Translations under genes and position numbers: made by a program
Shown: positions 18,911 through 29,191 of the stretch, one piece after another
Layout: the number at the start of each line of letters is the position of its first letter
Position numbering within the stretch: the first letter of the stretch is position 1
Notes under the pieces: model-generated
The model's database searches: none
The model's input: only the letters and a program-made list of their open reading frames with translations
Told to the model about the DNA's origin: nothing
Assembly: GCF_016526145.1 (NCBI RefSeq)
Contig: NZ_JADDUE010000008.1
Location: 62,001 to 126,000, forward strand
Direction: 5' to 3'
DNA length: 64,000 nucleotides
Origin: Saccharopolyspora galaxeae
Lineage (GTDB): Bacteria; Actinomycetota; Actinomycetes; Mycobacteriales; Pseudonocardiaceae

Positions 18911-19795
18911 TCAGCCGTGGTCGCCGGGCGCGTCCTCGACCAGGTCCTGAGTCGCGGCCCAGCTGGCGAGCATCTTCAGTGCGTCGGCGGTGGGCGTGTC
19001 CGGCGGCGTGGTGTAGACGTTGAGCGTCAGGCCCGGTTCGGAGGGCAGTTCCATCGACTCGTAGTCGAGGTCGAGCTGGCCGACGACGGGATGGTGCAGC
19101 CGCTTCTGCCCGCTGCGGTGGAACTGCACGTCGTGCGATGCCCAGCGCTGGCGGAACACCTCGCTGCGGGTGGACAGCTCGCCGACCAGCTCGATCAGCT
19201 CCTTGTCGTGCGGATTGCGCCCCGCCTCCAGGCGCAGCATCGCCGCCCCGTCGTTGGCGATCAGGTCCCAGTCGACGAAGAAGTCGCGGGCGGCCGGGTT
19301 CAGGTAGACGAACCGCGTGGTGTTGGCCGGGCGGCGCGGATCTTCCAGGACCGGTGAGTAGAGCGCTCGGGCGAGCCGGTTCATCGCGACGATGTCGTGG
19401 CGCGCGTTGCGCACCCACGCCGGGGCCTCGGTGATCGCGTCGAGCACGTGCTGAACGGTCGGCCGCACGCTGGTCGGCGAGGCGCGGCGGCGCTTCGGAC
19501 TCTGCCCCGAGGCCCGCGCGAGCGCGAACAGGTGGTCCCGTTCCGCCTCGTCGAGCTGCAGGGCGCGGGCCAGCGCGTCCAGCACCGGCTCGGAAGCGCC
19601 CGAGAGGTTGCCGCGCTCCATACGCACGTAGTAGTCGACGGACACGCCCGCGAGCATCGCGACTTCTTCCCTGCGCAGGCCCTTGACCCGGCGTTTCCCG
19701 CCGTAGGCGGGCAGCCCCGCCTGCTCGGGGGTGATGCGCGCTCGCCGCGAGCTGAGGAACTCGCGGACCTCGGCGCGGTGCTCCGTCTGGCCCAT
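18911..19795 (-). CDS. MmyB-like XRE transcriptional regulator
   Basis: A 294-residue actinobacterial regulator. Residues about 8-75 carry the extended XRE helix-turn-helix with the family hallmark RRARITPEQAGLP..GGKRRV, then KGLRREEVAMLAGVSVDYYV. Residues about 110-280 are the MmyB-like ligand-binding (PAS-like) domain, with NARHDIVAMNRLARALYSPV and NTTRFVYLNPAARDFFVDW. Members commonly control a divergent oxidoreductase gene, and here an aldo/keto reductase starts 160 bp away on the other strand. The inverted repeat at 19888-19904 is a plausible operator. The ligand is unknown (a fatty acid in characterised homologues). Confidence 0.9.
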   Translation of the reverse strand: MGQTEHRAEVREFLSSRRARITPEQAGLPAYGGKRRVKGLRREEVAMLAGVSVDYYVRMERGNLSGASEPVLDALARALQLDEAERDHLFALARASGQSPKRRRASPTSVRPTVQHVLDAITEAPAWVRNARHDIVAMNRLARALYSPVLEDPRRPANTTRFVYLNPAARDFFVDWDLIANDGAAMLRLEAGRNPHDKELIELVGELSTRSEVFRQRWASHDVQFHRSGQKRLHHPVVGQLDLDYESMELPSEPGLTLNVYTTPPDTPTADALKMLASWAATQDLVEDAPGDHG

Positions 19796-19843
19796 ACCTC
19801 CAGGTTAAGCACCTCGCGCGCGGGAGGGAGGGTCCGGCAATAC

Positions 19844-19874
19844 CCCTTGAGCCCGCGACGCCCTTGAGCCCGCG
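19844..19874. repeat. 14-bp direct repeat in a divergent promoter region
   Basis: CCCTTGAGCCCGCG occurs at 19844-19857 and again at 19861-19874 (17-bp period) between the MmyB-like regulator and the aldo/keto reductase. It may be a pair of regulator half-sites or a simple duplication. Confidence 0.6.
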
Positions 19875-19887
19875 CCCGGCGGCACGG

Positions 19888-19904
19888 GGGTACTGCCGGT
19901 ACCC
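19888..19904. promoter_or_regulatory. Inverted repeat operator GGGTAC-N5-GTACCC
   Basis: Perfect 6-bp arms with a 5-bp spacer, 50 bp upstream of the aldo/keto reductase start and 93 bp from the regulator start. Position and symmetry suggest the binding site of the MmyB-like regulator. Confidence 0.55.
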
Positions 19905-19944
19905 GGCTCTGCGGACACTGCCGGGCCGGTGGTGGCGGGCTTAG

Positions 19945-21876
<1,932 letters not shown>

Positions 21877-21964
21877 GGCCGCGGTCGGCGCGGTCGGGAA
21901 ACCGCGCTACAGAAGGAGATTCGGGCGGTACAGAGCCAAATTCTCCGGTTTGTGATGCGAAACC

Positions 21965-21995
21965 GGCTCCCGTGCCCAAGCTTGGCACGGGGGCC
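21965..21995. terminator. Hairpin terminator between convergent genes
   Basis: A 12-bp stem, GGCTCCCGTGCC / GGCACGGGGGCC (one G-T pair), with a 7-bp loop. It lies between the stops of the aldo/keto reductase (21876, plus) and the alcohol dehydrogenase (22019, minus), so it may serve both. It has no long T tract, as is common in high-GC actinomycetes. Confidence 0.75.
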
Positions 21996-22018
21996 GCGCA
22001 CGCGTGTTCCGCGATGGA

Positions 22019-23055
22019 CTACGTCAGATCGGCCATGTCGAGCACGAAGCGGTAGCGGACGTCGTTGCGCGCCAAGCGGTCGAGAGCTTCGCGCACGCGC
22101 GTTGAGGGGACGAGTTCGATGTCCGCGGTGACGTCGTGCTCGGCGCAGAACTCGAGCATGGCGGCCGTCGCGGGACGGCCCCCGCTACCCGCCGAGCTGA
22201 GCTTCTTGCGTCCTATCAGCAGATCGGTGGCCTGCACGGTGACCGAGCCCAGGTGTCCGAGGTGGCTGAGGGTTCCGTCCAGGGCCACGAGTCCGAGGTA
22301 AGGGGCGACGTCGTGCGGGACGGCCACAGTGTCGATGACGACGTCGAACCTGTCCCGAGCCGCGGTCATTCCTCGTCGGTCCGTGGACGCGATCAGGTCG
22401 TGGGCACCCAGGCGGCGGGCGTCGTCGGCCTTGTCGGCGGATCGGCTGATGACCGTGGTCTCCGCCCCGAGTGCGACGGCGAGCTTCACCGCGAGGTGCC
22501 CGAGGCCGCCGAGCCCGGCCACCGCGACTCGGGTGCCGCCCCCGACACCGAGGGCCCGCAGCGGCTCCCAGACGGTGATCCCCGCGCACAGCAATGGAGC
22601 CGCGGACGCGGGATCGAGCCCGGCGGGAAGCGGGTAGGCGAAGCGGTCGCGGACGACGTACTCGCGGGAGTAGGCCCCCAGCGTGGTGGTTCCGTCGTGG
22701 CGGTCGGTGCCGCCATAGGTCAGGGTCGGGAACTCGTGGCAGAAGTTCTCCTGCCCTGCCCGGCACATGGCGCACACGTCGCACGAGTCGACGATGTTGC
22801 CAACGGCCACCCCGTCACCGGCGGCGAATCGGGTGACCGCACGCCCGACGTCGGTCACCACTCCCGTGAACTCGTGACCGGGCACGACCGGTACTTCGCC
22901 GTTGCCGGTGCGGACGGCGTGGAGATCGGTATGGCAGACGCCGCAGTAGTCCACGCGCACGGCGACGTCGTCGTCCCGCAGTTCCCGACGTGCGAGCGGA
23001 ACCGCCGCAACGCGGTCCCGGCGCCGTCGGCTTGCCAGCCCACGGTGCTCCTCAT
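22019..23055 (-). pseudogene. Zinc alcohol dehydrogenase with a 5' frameshift
   Basis: The body is a complete CAD/YahK-type zinc dehydrogenase: CGVCHTDLH, PGHEFTGVV, a four-cysteine structural-zinc lobe (CDVCAMCRAGQENFCHE) and GLGGLGHLAVKLA. The natural N-terminus (MRSTVGWQADGAGTALRR, ATG 23055, GGGGGAG upstream) is in another frame. Loss of a single base near 23001-23006 (CGGCGG before TTCC) separates the two frames; adding one G restores ALRR-VPLARRELRDDDVAVR. The reading could only start at a GTG a few bases upstream (23060) with no ribosome-binding site and an odd Arg-rich leader. Either a recent pseudogene or a base-calling error; the rest of the gene is intact. Confidence 0.75.
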
Positions 23056-23123
23056 GGCCCACTCCCCCGGCAAGCAGGATGTTCGGTTTCACAACCGTAG
23101 CGGACTCCGGCCCGAACCGGTGC

Positions 23124-23912
23124 TCACGGAATCGTGGCGAGGAATCGTTCGATGTCGGCCGCGCAGGTGTCAGGAGTTTCGACGAACGGAACGTGCGCGA
23201 TGTCGTAGTACACCTGCAAACCGCAGCGCGGGATGGCCTGCTGCGTGGCGAGGTGGTTGCGCAGCGGTATGTGCTTGTCGCGATCACCGCAGACCAGCAG
23301 TGTCGGCAGAGCTGCCAGGGCGGCGAGGTCCGGTTGGCGGGTGAACGTCCGCATCGCGTGGGCCGCGCCCTCCATGTGTTCCGGCGACGCCGATTCGACC
23401 GCGCTGATGAGGTCGCGCAGGTATTCCTCGGGCGGTGGGCGGCGGAACGCTGCGCGGGCGAACGCTTGCTGCTGCTCCCGCGTCGGGTGCGCGAGCGCCT
23501 CGAAGCTGGCCTCATCGGGCAGGAAGTCGAAACCGGAGGTCGACGACGGGGCGACCAGCACGATCCCGGCGAACCGCTCAGGATCTTCCAAGGCGGCGCT
23601 CAGCGCGATCACACCGCCCAGGCTGTGCCCGATCACGACGGGCCGGTCCATGCCGCGCCGGTCGCACAGCGCGGTGAGGTCGGCGGCGTACTCGTCGATC
23701 GTGCAGCGCTGCGGCGTGGCCGGGCGTCCGCTCGCGCCGCAGCCGACCAGGTCGAACCGCGTGAACCGGTATCGCTCCTGGTCGAGCCGGTCGACCAGCG
23801 GGCTCCACGCCCTGTGGTCGTGCTGGAAGCCGTGCACCAGCACGAGGTCGCGGTCACCGCTGCCGGACTGCTGAAACGCCAGGTCAGCGCCTCGAATCTG
23901 ATCATGCTGCAC
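23124..23912 (-). CDS. Alpha/beta hydrolase
   Basis: A 262-residue alpha/beta-hydrolase fold enzyme of normal length. The oxyanion HG motif is LVLVHGFQHDHRAW. The nucleophile elbow is GHSLGG (Ser near residue 96). The acid is probably the Asp in CGDRDKHIPL, and the His is in YYDIAHVPFVETP. The FDLVGCGASGRPA motif after beta-4 is typical of esterase and dienelactone/haloperoxidase-like members. The substrate cannot be told. It lies upstream of the frameshifted dehydrogenase on the same strand (68-bp gap) and may be co-transcribed with it. Confidence 0.88.
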   Translation of the reverse strand: MQHDQIRGADLAFQQSGSGDRDLVLVHGFQHDHRAWSPLVDRLDQERYRFTRFDLVGCGASGRPATPQRCTIDEYAADLTALCDRRGMDRPVVIGHSLGGVIALSAALEDPERFAGIVLVAPSSTSGFDFLPDEASFEALAHPTREQQQAFARAAFRRPPPEEYLRDLISAVESASPEHMEGAAHAMRTFTRQPDLAALAALPTLLVCGDRDKHIPLRNHLATQQAIPRCGLQVYYDIAHVPFVETPDTCAADIERFLATIP

Positions 23913-24001
23913 GGCCGGAGCCTACCGCTCGCAGGCGAACCGCCGGAACCTCCACGCGCTCAGCCCGGGCGAAGGCCCCACGTCCGTCGAGCTGCGGTTG
24001 C

Positions 24002-24889
24002 TCAGCGCAGCTCAAGCCGGTCGACGACCGCTGCGACCGCGGCACGGTCCGCATCGGGAAGACCACGCAGCGGGCGGGGCAGGTTCGGGTGCCCGACCAG
24101 CCCGAGGTGCTCGGCGATCGCGGAAACGACGCGGAGGCTGCCGTGGCGGGCGAACAACTCCCACAGCGGTCGCAGCCGCTCCGATTCCGCGGCTGCGGAC
24201 GCCGCAGCGCAGCCGCGGGCGGCGCGAGTGATCGCCAGCGCAGGTTCCGGCACCGTCCCGGCCAGCACCGAGTACCAGGCGTCGCACCCGGCGTTGAGCC
24301 CGGTCGCGGCGAGCGGATCACCGCTGACCCCGATCGTCACCGCGGGCAGCAGCGCGCGGAGCCGCGACACGCGCCGCCCGGCCTCGCCCGGATCGGCAGG
24401 GACTCCGGGGATCTTGATCGAGGCGACGTTCGGGAGCTCGGCGACGCGGGCGTAGAGCTCGTCGGTGAAGGTGAAGTGCGTGGTGCCCGGGTTGTCGTAG
24501 ACCACGAGCGGCACCGACAGCTCGGCCGCGACGTCCTCGTAGAACCCGAACACCTCGTCCGCGGTCAGCGCTTGGTACGACACCGGCGCGAGCAGCACTC
24601 CAGAAGCTCCGACGGCCTGCGCGTCCTCCGCGAGTTCGAGGACGCCGCGGGTGCGCAGCGCGCCGATTCCGACGAGCACCGGGGTGTTCCCGGCGTGTTC
24701 GACCGCAAGCCGCGCGACGTGGGCACGTTCCTCGCGGTCGAGGTACGGGTAGGAACCGGTGGAGCCGAGCGCGGTGATCGAGTCGACGCGCGCGGCCGCG
24801 AGCCGCCCGACGAGCGCGGCGAACGCCTCCTCGTCCACGCCGTCGTCGGTGATGGGGGTGAGCGGGAACGCGCTGAGTCCGGTGAGCAT
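24002..24889 (-). CDS. Dihydrodipicolinate synthase/N-acetylneuraminate lyase family aldolase
   Basis: A 295-residue (beta/alpha)8 class-I aldolase of the DapA/NanA superfamily. Typical features are FPLTPITDDGVDEEAFAALV, the ALGSTGSYPYLDREER version of the pyruvate-binding GTTGE loop, VVYDNPGTTHFTF with the catalytic Tyr, and the Schiff-base lysine in ASIKIPG. The loop changes suggest it is not the lysine-pathway DapA but a catabolic 2-keto-acid aldolase. I prefer the ATG at 24889, with GGGAGAG directly upstream; a TTG at 24907 would overlap the upstream gene by 4 bp. It follows the PLP enzyme at 26109 in the same operon. Confidence 0.87.
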   Translation of the reverse strand: MLTGLSAFPLTPITDDGVDEEAFAALVGRLAAARVDSITALGSTGSYPYLDREERAHVARLAVEHAGNTPVLVGIGALRTRGVLELAEDAQAVGASGVLLAPVSYQALTADEVFGFYEDVAAELSVPLVVYDNPGTTHFTFTDELYARVAELPNVASIKIPGVPADPGEAGRRVSRLRALLPAVTIGVSGDPLAATGLNAGCDAWYSVLAGTVPEPALAITRAARGCAAASAAAESERLRPLWELFARHGSLRVVSAIAEHLGLVGHPNLPRPLRGLPDADRAAVAAVVDRLELR

Positions 24890-24903
24890 GACTCTCCCGT
24901 TGG

Positions 24904-26109
24904 TCAAGCGGGCAGTGCGGTGTCGAGCGCTGCGCGGATGTCGGCGATCAGGTCGCCCGGCTCCTCCAGGCCGACCGCCAGCCGGAGGTGCCCGTAGCGC
25001 TGGAACGGTTCGGGGTAGTACTTGTCCCCGCCGCGCGTGCCGGGTGCGACGTGCACGATCAGCGTCTCGTCGTGCCCGAGCGAGACCGCGGATGTGATCA
25101 CTCGCAGTGCGTTGACGAACCGGTTCTGCACCTCGGAATCGCCTTCCAGCGCGAAGGAAAGCACCGCACCGTAGCCGCGGTCGCCGAACTGGCGCTTCGC
25201 CAGCTCGTGCTGCGGATGGTCGGTCAGCCCGGGATAGGCGACGAAGGCGATCCGCTGCTCGGCGGCCAGGAACTCGGCGATCCGCTGCGCGTTCGCGAGG
25301 TGCTGGCGCAGCCGCAGCGGCAGCGTGACCGAACCCCGCATGATCAACCAGGCGTTGAACGGCGCGAGCACCCCGCCGACGTCCACGCCCGCATCACCGC
25401 GGATCTTGCCGACCAGCTCGTGCGAGCCGATCACCGCGCCGCCCATCGCGTCGCCGTGGCCGTTGATGAACTTGGTCAGCGAGTGGATCACCACGTCCGC
25501 GCCGTCGGCCAGCGGCCGGTACAGCGGGGGCGGAGTGAACGTGCCGTCCACGCTCAGCAGCGCACCGCCCTCGTGCGCGATCTCGGCGACCGCGGCGATG
25601 TCGGTTACCGCGGTGGTCGGATTCGCGATGGTTTCGACGTGCACCAGTCGTGTGTCCGGGCGCATCGCCGCGCGCACCGCGTCGAGGTCGGTGGATTCCA
25701 CGAACGTCGCCTCGATGCCGTAGCGCTCCGGCAGCAGCTCGGCGAACAACCGGTGCACCGCCTCGTAGGCCACTGCCGACACGACCACGTGATCACCGCT
25801 GCGCAGGTGCGTGAAGAACATGGCGTGCAGCGCGGCGACGCCGCTGGCGAAGACCACCGCCTCTTCCCCACCGTCCAGCGCGGCGAGCTTGGTCTCCAGC
25901 GCGCGCTGGTTGATGTGCCCGTTGCGCGCGTAGATCAGCTCGCTGGAGTCCGACCAGCTCAGTTGCGAGGCGTCCTCGGGCAGCACGTAGGAATTCGCCG
26001 CCACCAGCGGAGTGCGCAGCGCACCGAAGGCGTCGGAGGAATTGCCGCCGTGCACCGCCCAGGTCAGCTCGTCGACTGTGGACGGATCGTGCCTGTCCGG
26101 AGTGGACAT
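24904..26109 (-). CDS. Cys/Met-metabolism PLP-dependent enzyme (cystathionine gamma-synthase/lyase-like)
   Basis: A 401-residue fold-type I PLP enzyme of the trans-sulfuration family. Visible motifs: ARNGHINQRALETKLAALDG, the phosphate-binding VVFASGVAALHAMFF, VSVDGTFTPP as the Asp region, and the Schiff-base lysine in VIHSLTKFINGHGDAMGG. Family activities include cystathionine gamma-synthase, gamma-lyase and methionine gamma-lyase; residues do not decide between them. The ATG at 26109 has AAAGGAA upstream; a longer upstream reading runs into the divergent gene. It is grouped with the aldolase at 24889, an unusual pairing that suggests amino-acid or keto-acid catabolism. Confidence 0.88.
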   Translation of the reverse strand: MSTPDRHDPSTVDELTWAVHGGNSSDAFGALRTPLVAANSYVLPEDASQLSWSDSSELIYARNGHINQRALETKLAALDGGEEAVVFASGVAALHAMFFTHLRSGDHVVVSAVAYEAVHRLFAELLPERYGIEATFVESTDLDAVRAAMRPDTRLVHVETIANPTTAVTDIAAVAEIAHEGGALLSVDGTFTPPPLYRPLADGADVVIHSLTKFINGHGDAMGGAVIGSHELVGKIRGDAGVDVGGVLAPFNAWLIMRGSVTLPLRLRQHLANAQRIAEFLAAEQRIAFVAYPGLTDHPQHELAKRQFGDRGYGAVLSFALEGDSEVQNRFVNALRVITSAVSLGHDETLIVHVAPGTRGGDKYYPEPFQRYGHLRLAVGLEEPGDLIADIRAALDTALPA

Positions 26110-26346
26110 CCGTGTTCCTTTCGTCCGGACCGCAGCGAGAGCACGACGCGGCTGCGATCTTGCGGCTGCTGCGGTTGCTGATCGTGACACCATCCTAGGC
26201 ACGTTCTCGACGCTGATCACCAGGTCAAGGCAGGCTCCGGAACCGCGCCCGCCATCCGGACCCGCGGCCGAACGTCGATCGAGGTCGTGCGCGCCGCAGG
26301 TATCGTCGGCGCCGCACCTGATCATCCCGACGAGCGAGGACCCCGC

Positions 26347-26769
26347 GTGGACACCATCGACACCTTCCGCACCGCCGTGCAGCAGCGCGACGTCGCCGCG
26401 CTGGAGCCGCTGTTCGCGGCCGAACCGCGGATGTTCAGCCCGATCAAGTTCCGGCCGTTCGAGGGCCGCAGCACGGTCCTCGGCGTGTTCGGCGTGCTCA
26501 TGCACCGGGTCTTCGAGGAGTTCCGCTACGTCGGCGACCTTGGCGGCACGGCGGAGACCGATGCGGGCGACGCCACCGACGCGCACGTGCTGGTGTTCCG
26601 GGCGACCGTCGCGGGCAAGCAGATCCACGGCATCGACCTGATCCACCTCGACGACGACGGCCTGATCTCGGAGTTCACGGTCATGGTCCGGCCGTTGAGC
26701 GCGGTCACCGCGCTGGGCGAGGCCGTCCACGCCGGACTCGTCGCCGAAGGCTTGGCACCCGCCGAGTGA
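26347..26769 (+). CDS. NTF2-like/SnoaL-type protein
   Basis: A 140-residue protein of the NTF2-like alpha+beta barrel fold: an N-terminal helix pair (IDTFRTAVQQRDVAALEPLF), then PRMFSPIKFRPFEGRSTVLG, and the C-terminal beta signature IHGIDLIHLDDDGLISEFTV. Small relatives act as isomerases, dehydratases or ligand-binding proteins; the reaction here is unknown. The GTG at 26347 has GAGGA at 26336-26340. It is divergent from the PLP enzyme, and a hairpin terminator follows two bases after the stop. Confidence 0.82.
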   Translation: MDTIDTFRTAVQQRDVAALEPLFAAEPRMFSPIKFRPFEGRSTVLGVFGVLMHRVFEEFRYVGDLGGTAETDAGDATDAHVLVFRATVAGKQIHGIDLIHLDDDGLISEFTVMVRPLSAVTALGEAVHAGLVAEGLAPAE

Positions 26770-26771
26770 TC

Positions 26772-26800
26772 GGCCCGCTCCAGGAATCCGGGAGCGGGCC
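26772..26800 (+). terminator. Hairpin terminator after the NTF2-like gene
   Basis: A perfect 10-bp stem GGCCCGCTCC / GGAGCGGGCC with a 9-bp loop, beginning two bases after the stop codon. No T tract. Confidence 0.75.
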
Positions 26801-26823
26801 TGCCCGCTCGATCGGACGTCCCT

Positions 26824-26874
26824 GAGCGAACGGCCTGTTCGACCAATCCAGTGGGACCAGAGTTCCGTTCACTC
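26824..26874 (+). repeat. 51-bp palindrome-ended repeat, copy E
   Basis: Arms GAGCGAACGG / CCGTTCACTC (one mismatch) and a core with GACCAATCCAGTGGGACCA. It lies between the NTF2-like gene's terminator and the convergent flavoenzyme gene. Confidence 0.85.
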
Positions 26875-26929
26875 CGGATGCAGCTTCGGCGCGTCGGCCT
26901 ACCGGTGTCGCACCGCGCGAACAGGGTCC

Positions 26930-26980
26930 GAGTGAACGGACCGTTTGACCAATCTAGCCGGACCAGCGGTCCGTTCACTC
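26930..26980 (+). repeat. 51-bp palindrome-ended repeat, copy F
   Basis: Perfect arms GAGTGAACGG / CCGTTCACTC with core TTGACCAATCTAGCCGGACCA. Same orientation as copy E, 106 bp further on, and 20 bp from the stop of the flavoenzyme gene on the minus strand. Confidence 0.88.
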
Positions 26981-26999
26981 CGAACACCCCGGATGGCGC

Positions 27000-28166
27000 T
27001 CAGTCCGTTGGCCAGCGCGGCTCGGCGCCGGGATCGATGTTCAGCGCGGCCTTGCCGATCGTTTCCAGCGCGACGTCGTTGTTCGGCGGGTGGAACTGGC
27101 CCGCGCGCACGTCGCGGTAGTACCGCTCCAGCGGCAGCTTCCGGAAAATGCCCTGGCCACCGACCATGCGGATGCAGCGGTCCACGGCTTCGTCGGCCGC
27201 GTTCACGGCCACGTGCTTGATCGTGTTGAGGTCGGCCGGGCTGAGCAGCCCGGTCTCGGCGCGGCGATGCAGCCCGTCCGCGACCAGCGCCTCCGCGGGC
27301 CGCAGCAGCAGTTCGATCTCGGCCGCGCCGTAGACCTGCGCGGGCTGGCGCGCCATCGGCAGCGAAGCGCCGGTGACGGTCCGGCTGGTCACGCGGTCGT
27401 AGGAGAAGCGCACGGCCGTGCGGGCCAGTCCGAGGTAGATCGAGGCGATGGTGAAGGCGAACCAGGAGAATCCGCGTTCCCTGGCGGCATCCCAGACGAG
27501 TTCTTCGTCATTGGCGGCCAAATCCTGCTGCACGGCCGCATGGGGCACGAAGACGTCATCGAAGACCACGTCCCAGGAACCGGTGCCGCGCATCGCCATC
27601 GTGTCCCAGGTGTCCACGAAGTTCAGGCCCGGCGTTTCCCGATTCAGGCCGAACAGCAGCAGATTCCCGGTCTCGGTATCGGCCGCGGTGCCCCAGAAGA
27701 AGTTCAGCACCGGAGCCAGCGAGCAGAACGACTTGCGCCCGGAGATGACGTAGCCGCCGTCGACCGGCTTGGCCGGTGTCGCCGAGGTGCGCACGTTCAG
27801 GCCGGTGGCCGCATCGGTCAGGCTGCCGCCGACGATCGTGCCGCCCGCGACCATCCGGAACAGCTGCTCGGCGCCGCGATCTCCGGCGTACCAGCCTTCG
27901 GCCGCGGAGCCGAGGCCGAAGACGTGCATGTTGACCGCCAGCGCCGTGGAGGCGCAGCCGCCGGCGAGGATCCGCTGGCACGCGGCGACGGTCGCGAGGT
28001 CGGCCCCACCGCCGCCGAACTGCTCGGGCACCGCGATGGTGAGGTAGCCGACCTCTTTCATGCGCTCGATGTTCCGCACCGGGAACTGTCCACTTCGGTC
28101 GGTTTCCGCGGCGGTTTCGGCGAATTCCGCGGCCAGCCCGGTCGCGACCTCGGTCCAGTCTGTCAT
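27000..28166 (-). CDS. Acyl-CoA dehydrogenase-like flavoprotein
   Basis: A 388-residue protein with the three-domain acyl-CoA dehydrogenase fold: N-terminal helices (VGYLTIAVPEQFGGGGADLA), middle beta domain (GGYVISGRKSFCSLAPVLNF), and C-terminal helices with GGQGIFRKLPLERYYRDVRA. The sequence ends at the C-terminal ALETIGKAAL helix. It could be a true dehydrogenase, or an FMN monooxygenase of the DszC/HsaA type that shares this fold; no catalytic Glu can be placed with confidence. It is the last gene of an operon whose neighbours are monooxygenase and dehydrogenase genes. The ATG at 28166 overlaps the previous stop (TGATG). Confidence 0.87.
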   Translation of the reverse strand: MTDWTEVATGLAAEFAETAAETDRSGQFPVRNIERMKEVGYLTIAVPEQFGGGGADLATVAACQRILAGGCASTALAVNMHVFGLGSAAEGWYAGDRGAEQLFRMVAGGTIVGGSLTDAATGLNVRTSATPAKPVDGGYVISGRKSFCSLAPVLNFFWGTAADTETGNLLLFGLNRETPGLNFVDTWDTMAMRGTGSWDVVFDDVFVPHAAVQQDLAANDEELVWDAARERGFSWFAFTIASIYLGLARTAVRFSYDRVTSRTVTGASLPMARQPAQVYGAAEIELLLRPAEALVADGLHRRAETGLLSPADLNTIKHVAVNAADEAVDRCIRMVGGQGIFRKLPLERYYRDVRAGQFHPPNNDVALETIGKAALNIDPGAEPRWPTD

Positions 28167-29191
28167 CACGGCTCCACGATGATCTTGCAGTGCTCTTCCG
28201 GGCGGTCGAGGGCTTCGAAGGCCCAGCCGATGTCGTCGAGCGGTATCCGCGCAGTGATCAGGGGTGCCACGTCGATCTCCCCTTCGGCGATCGAACGCAG
28301 CGACCGCGCGAACTCAGCCGGGTCGTACCCCAGCGCGAACTGGACGTTGATCTCCTTGCTGATCCCGAAGAACGGGCTGATCGTGTCGTTTTCCATGCAC
28401 ACGCCGACCACGAGCACCCGCGTCCCGCGCGGTGCACGACGCAGCACGTCGTTGATCATTCCCGGCACGCCGACGGCCTCGAACACCACGAGCGGCCCGT
28501 CACCATCCGCGCCCCACGGAGTCTCCGCGGCGGGATCCACGGTCCGGTGCGCGCCCATGTCCGCGGCCAGATTCCGCCGCGCGGGCGAGAAATCGGAAGC
28601 CAGGATCGGTTCGATGCCCCGCACCCGCAGCGCCGCGATCACCGCCAGCCCGACCGGTCCGCAGCCGAGCACCAAAGCGTTTTCGCCTTGCTGAATCCCG
28701 GATTTATTCACCGCGTGGCTGCCGACCGCCATCGGCTCGGTCAACGCCGCGTGGTGCGCGGGAAGTCCATTGGGGACTTCGAGCAGCAATTGGGAGGACA
28801 ACAGCAGTTGCTCGCCGTAACCCCCGTTGACGCTGTTCGAGTAGACGATCGGCTGGATACCGCCCGGACTCGTAAGCAGCGGCATCGCGGTCACGTGCGC
28901 GCCGATCGGCGCGGATTCCTCCGTGTCCGGGCCGAATTCCAGCACCTCGGCGGAGAACTCGTGTCCCATGTAGACGTCGCGGTCGAGCTCGACGAGATCG
29001 GCCGAGCCGCCCGTACCGTCCATTTCCCTGCCGAGCGCGAGCATCCGCTCGCCGTGCCGGGCGAAGTGCAGGTCGGAACCGCAGATCCCGCACGCCCGCA
29101 CCCGCGCCAGCACCTGACCGGGGCCGGGCCGCGGGGCGGCGACGTCGTCGCGGACCGCGATCCGGCCCGCGTTGAGCACGGCGGCGCGCAT
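28166..29191 (-). CDS. Zinc-binding alcohol dehydrogenase (MDR family)
   Basis: A 341-residue MDR dehydrogenase. Catalytic zinc ligands are Cys37 (CGICGSDLH) and the GHEF His-Glu pair (YMGHEFSAEV). The Rossmann motif is LVLGCGPVGLAVIAAL. The usual four-cysteine structural-zinc lobe is missing: the segment reads GAHVTAMPLLTSPGG. It therefore belongs to the single-zinc subgroup, often active on non-ethanol substrates. It starts with ATG at 29191, overlapping the stop of the LLM gene (TGATG), and its own stop overlaps the flavoenzyme's start. This tight coupling suggests consecutive steps of one catabolic pathway. Confidence 0.9.
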   Translation of the reverse strand: MRAAVLNAGRIAVRDDVAAPRPGPGQVLARVRACGICGSDLHFARHGERMLALGREMDGTGGSADLVELDRDVYMGHEFSAEVLEFGPDTEESAPIGAHVTAMPLLTSPGGIQPIVYSNSVNGGYGEQLLLSSQLLLEVPNGLPAHHAALTEPMAVGSHAVNKSGIQQGENALVLGCGPVGLAVIAALRVRGIEPILASDFSPARRNLAADMGAHRTVDPAAETPWGADGDGPLVVFEAVGVPGMINDVLRRAPRGTRVLVVGVCMENDTISPFFGISKEINVQFALGYDPAEFARSLRSIAEGEIDVAPLITARIPLDDIGWAFEALDRPEEHCKIIVEP

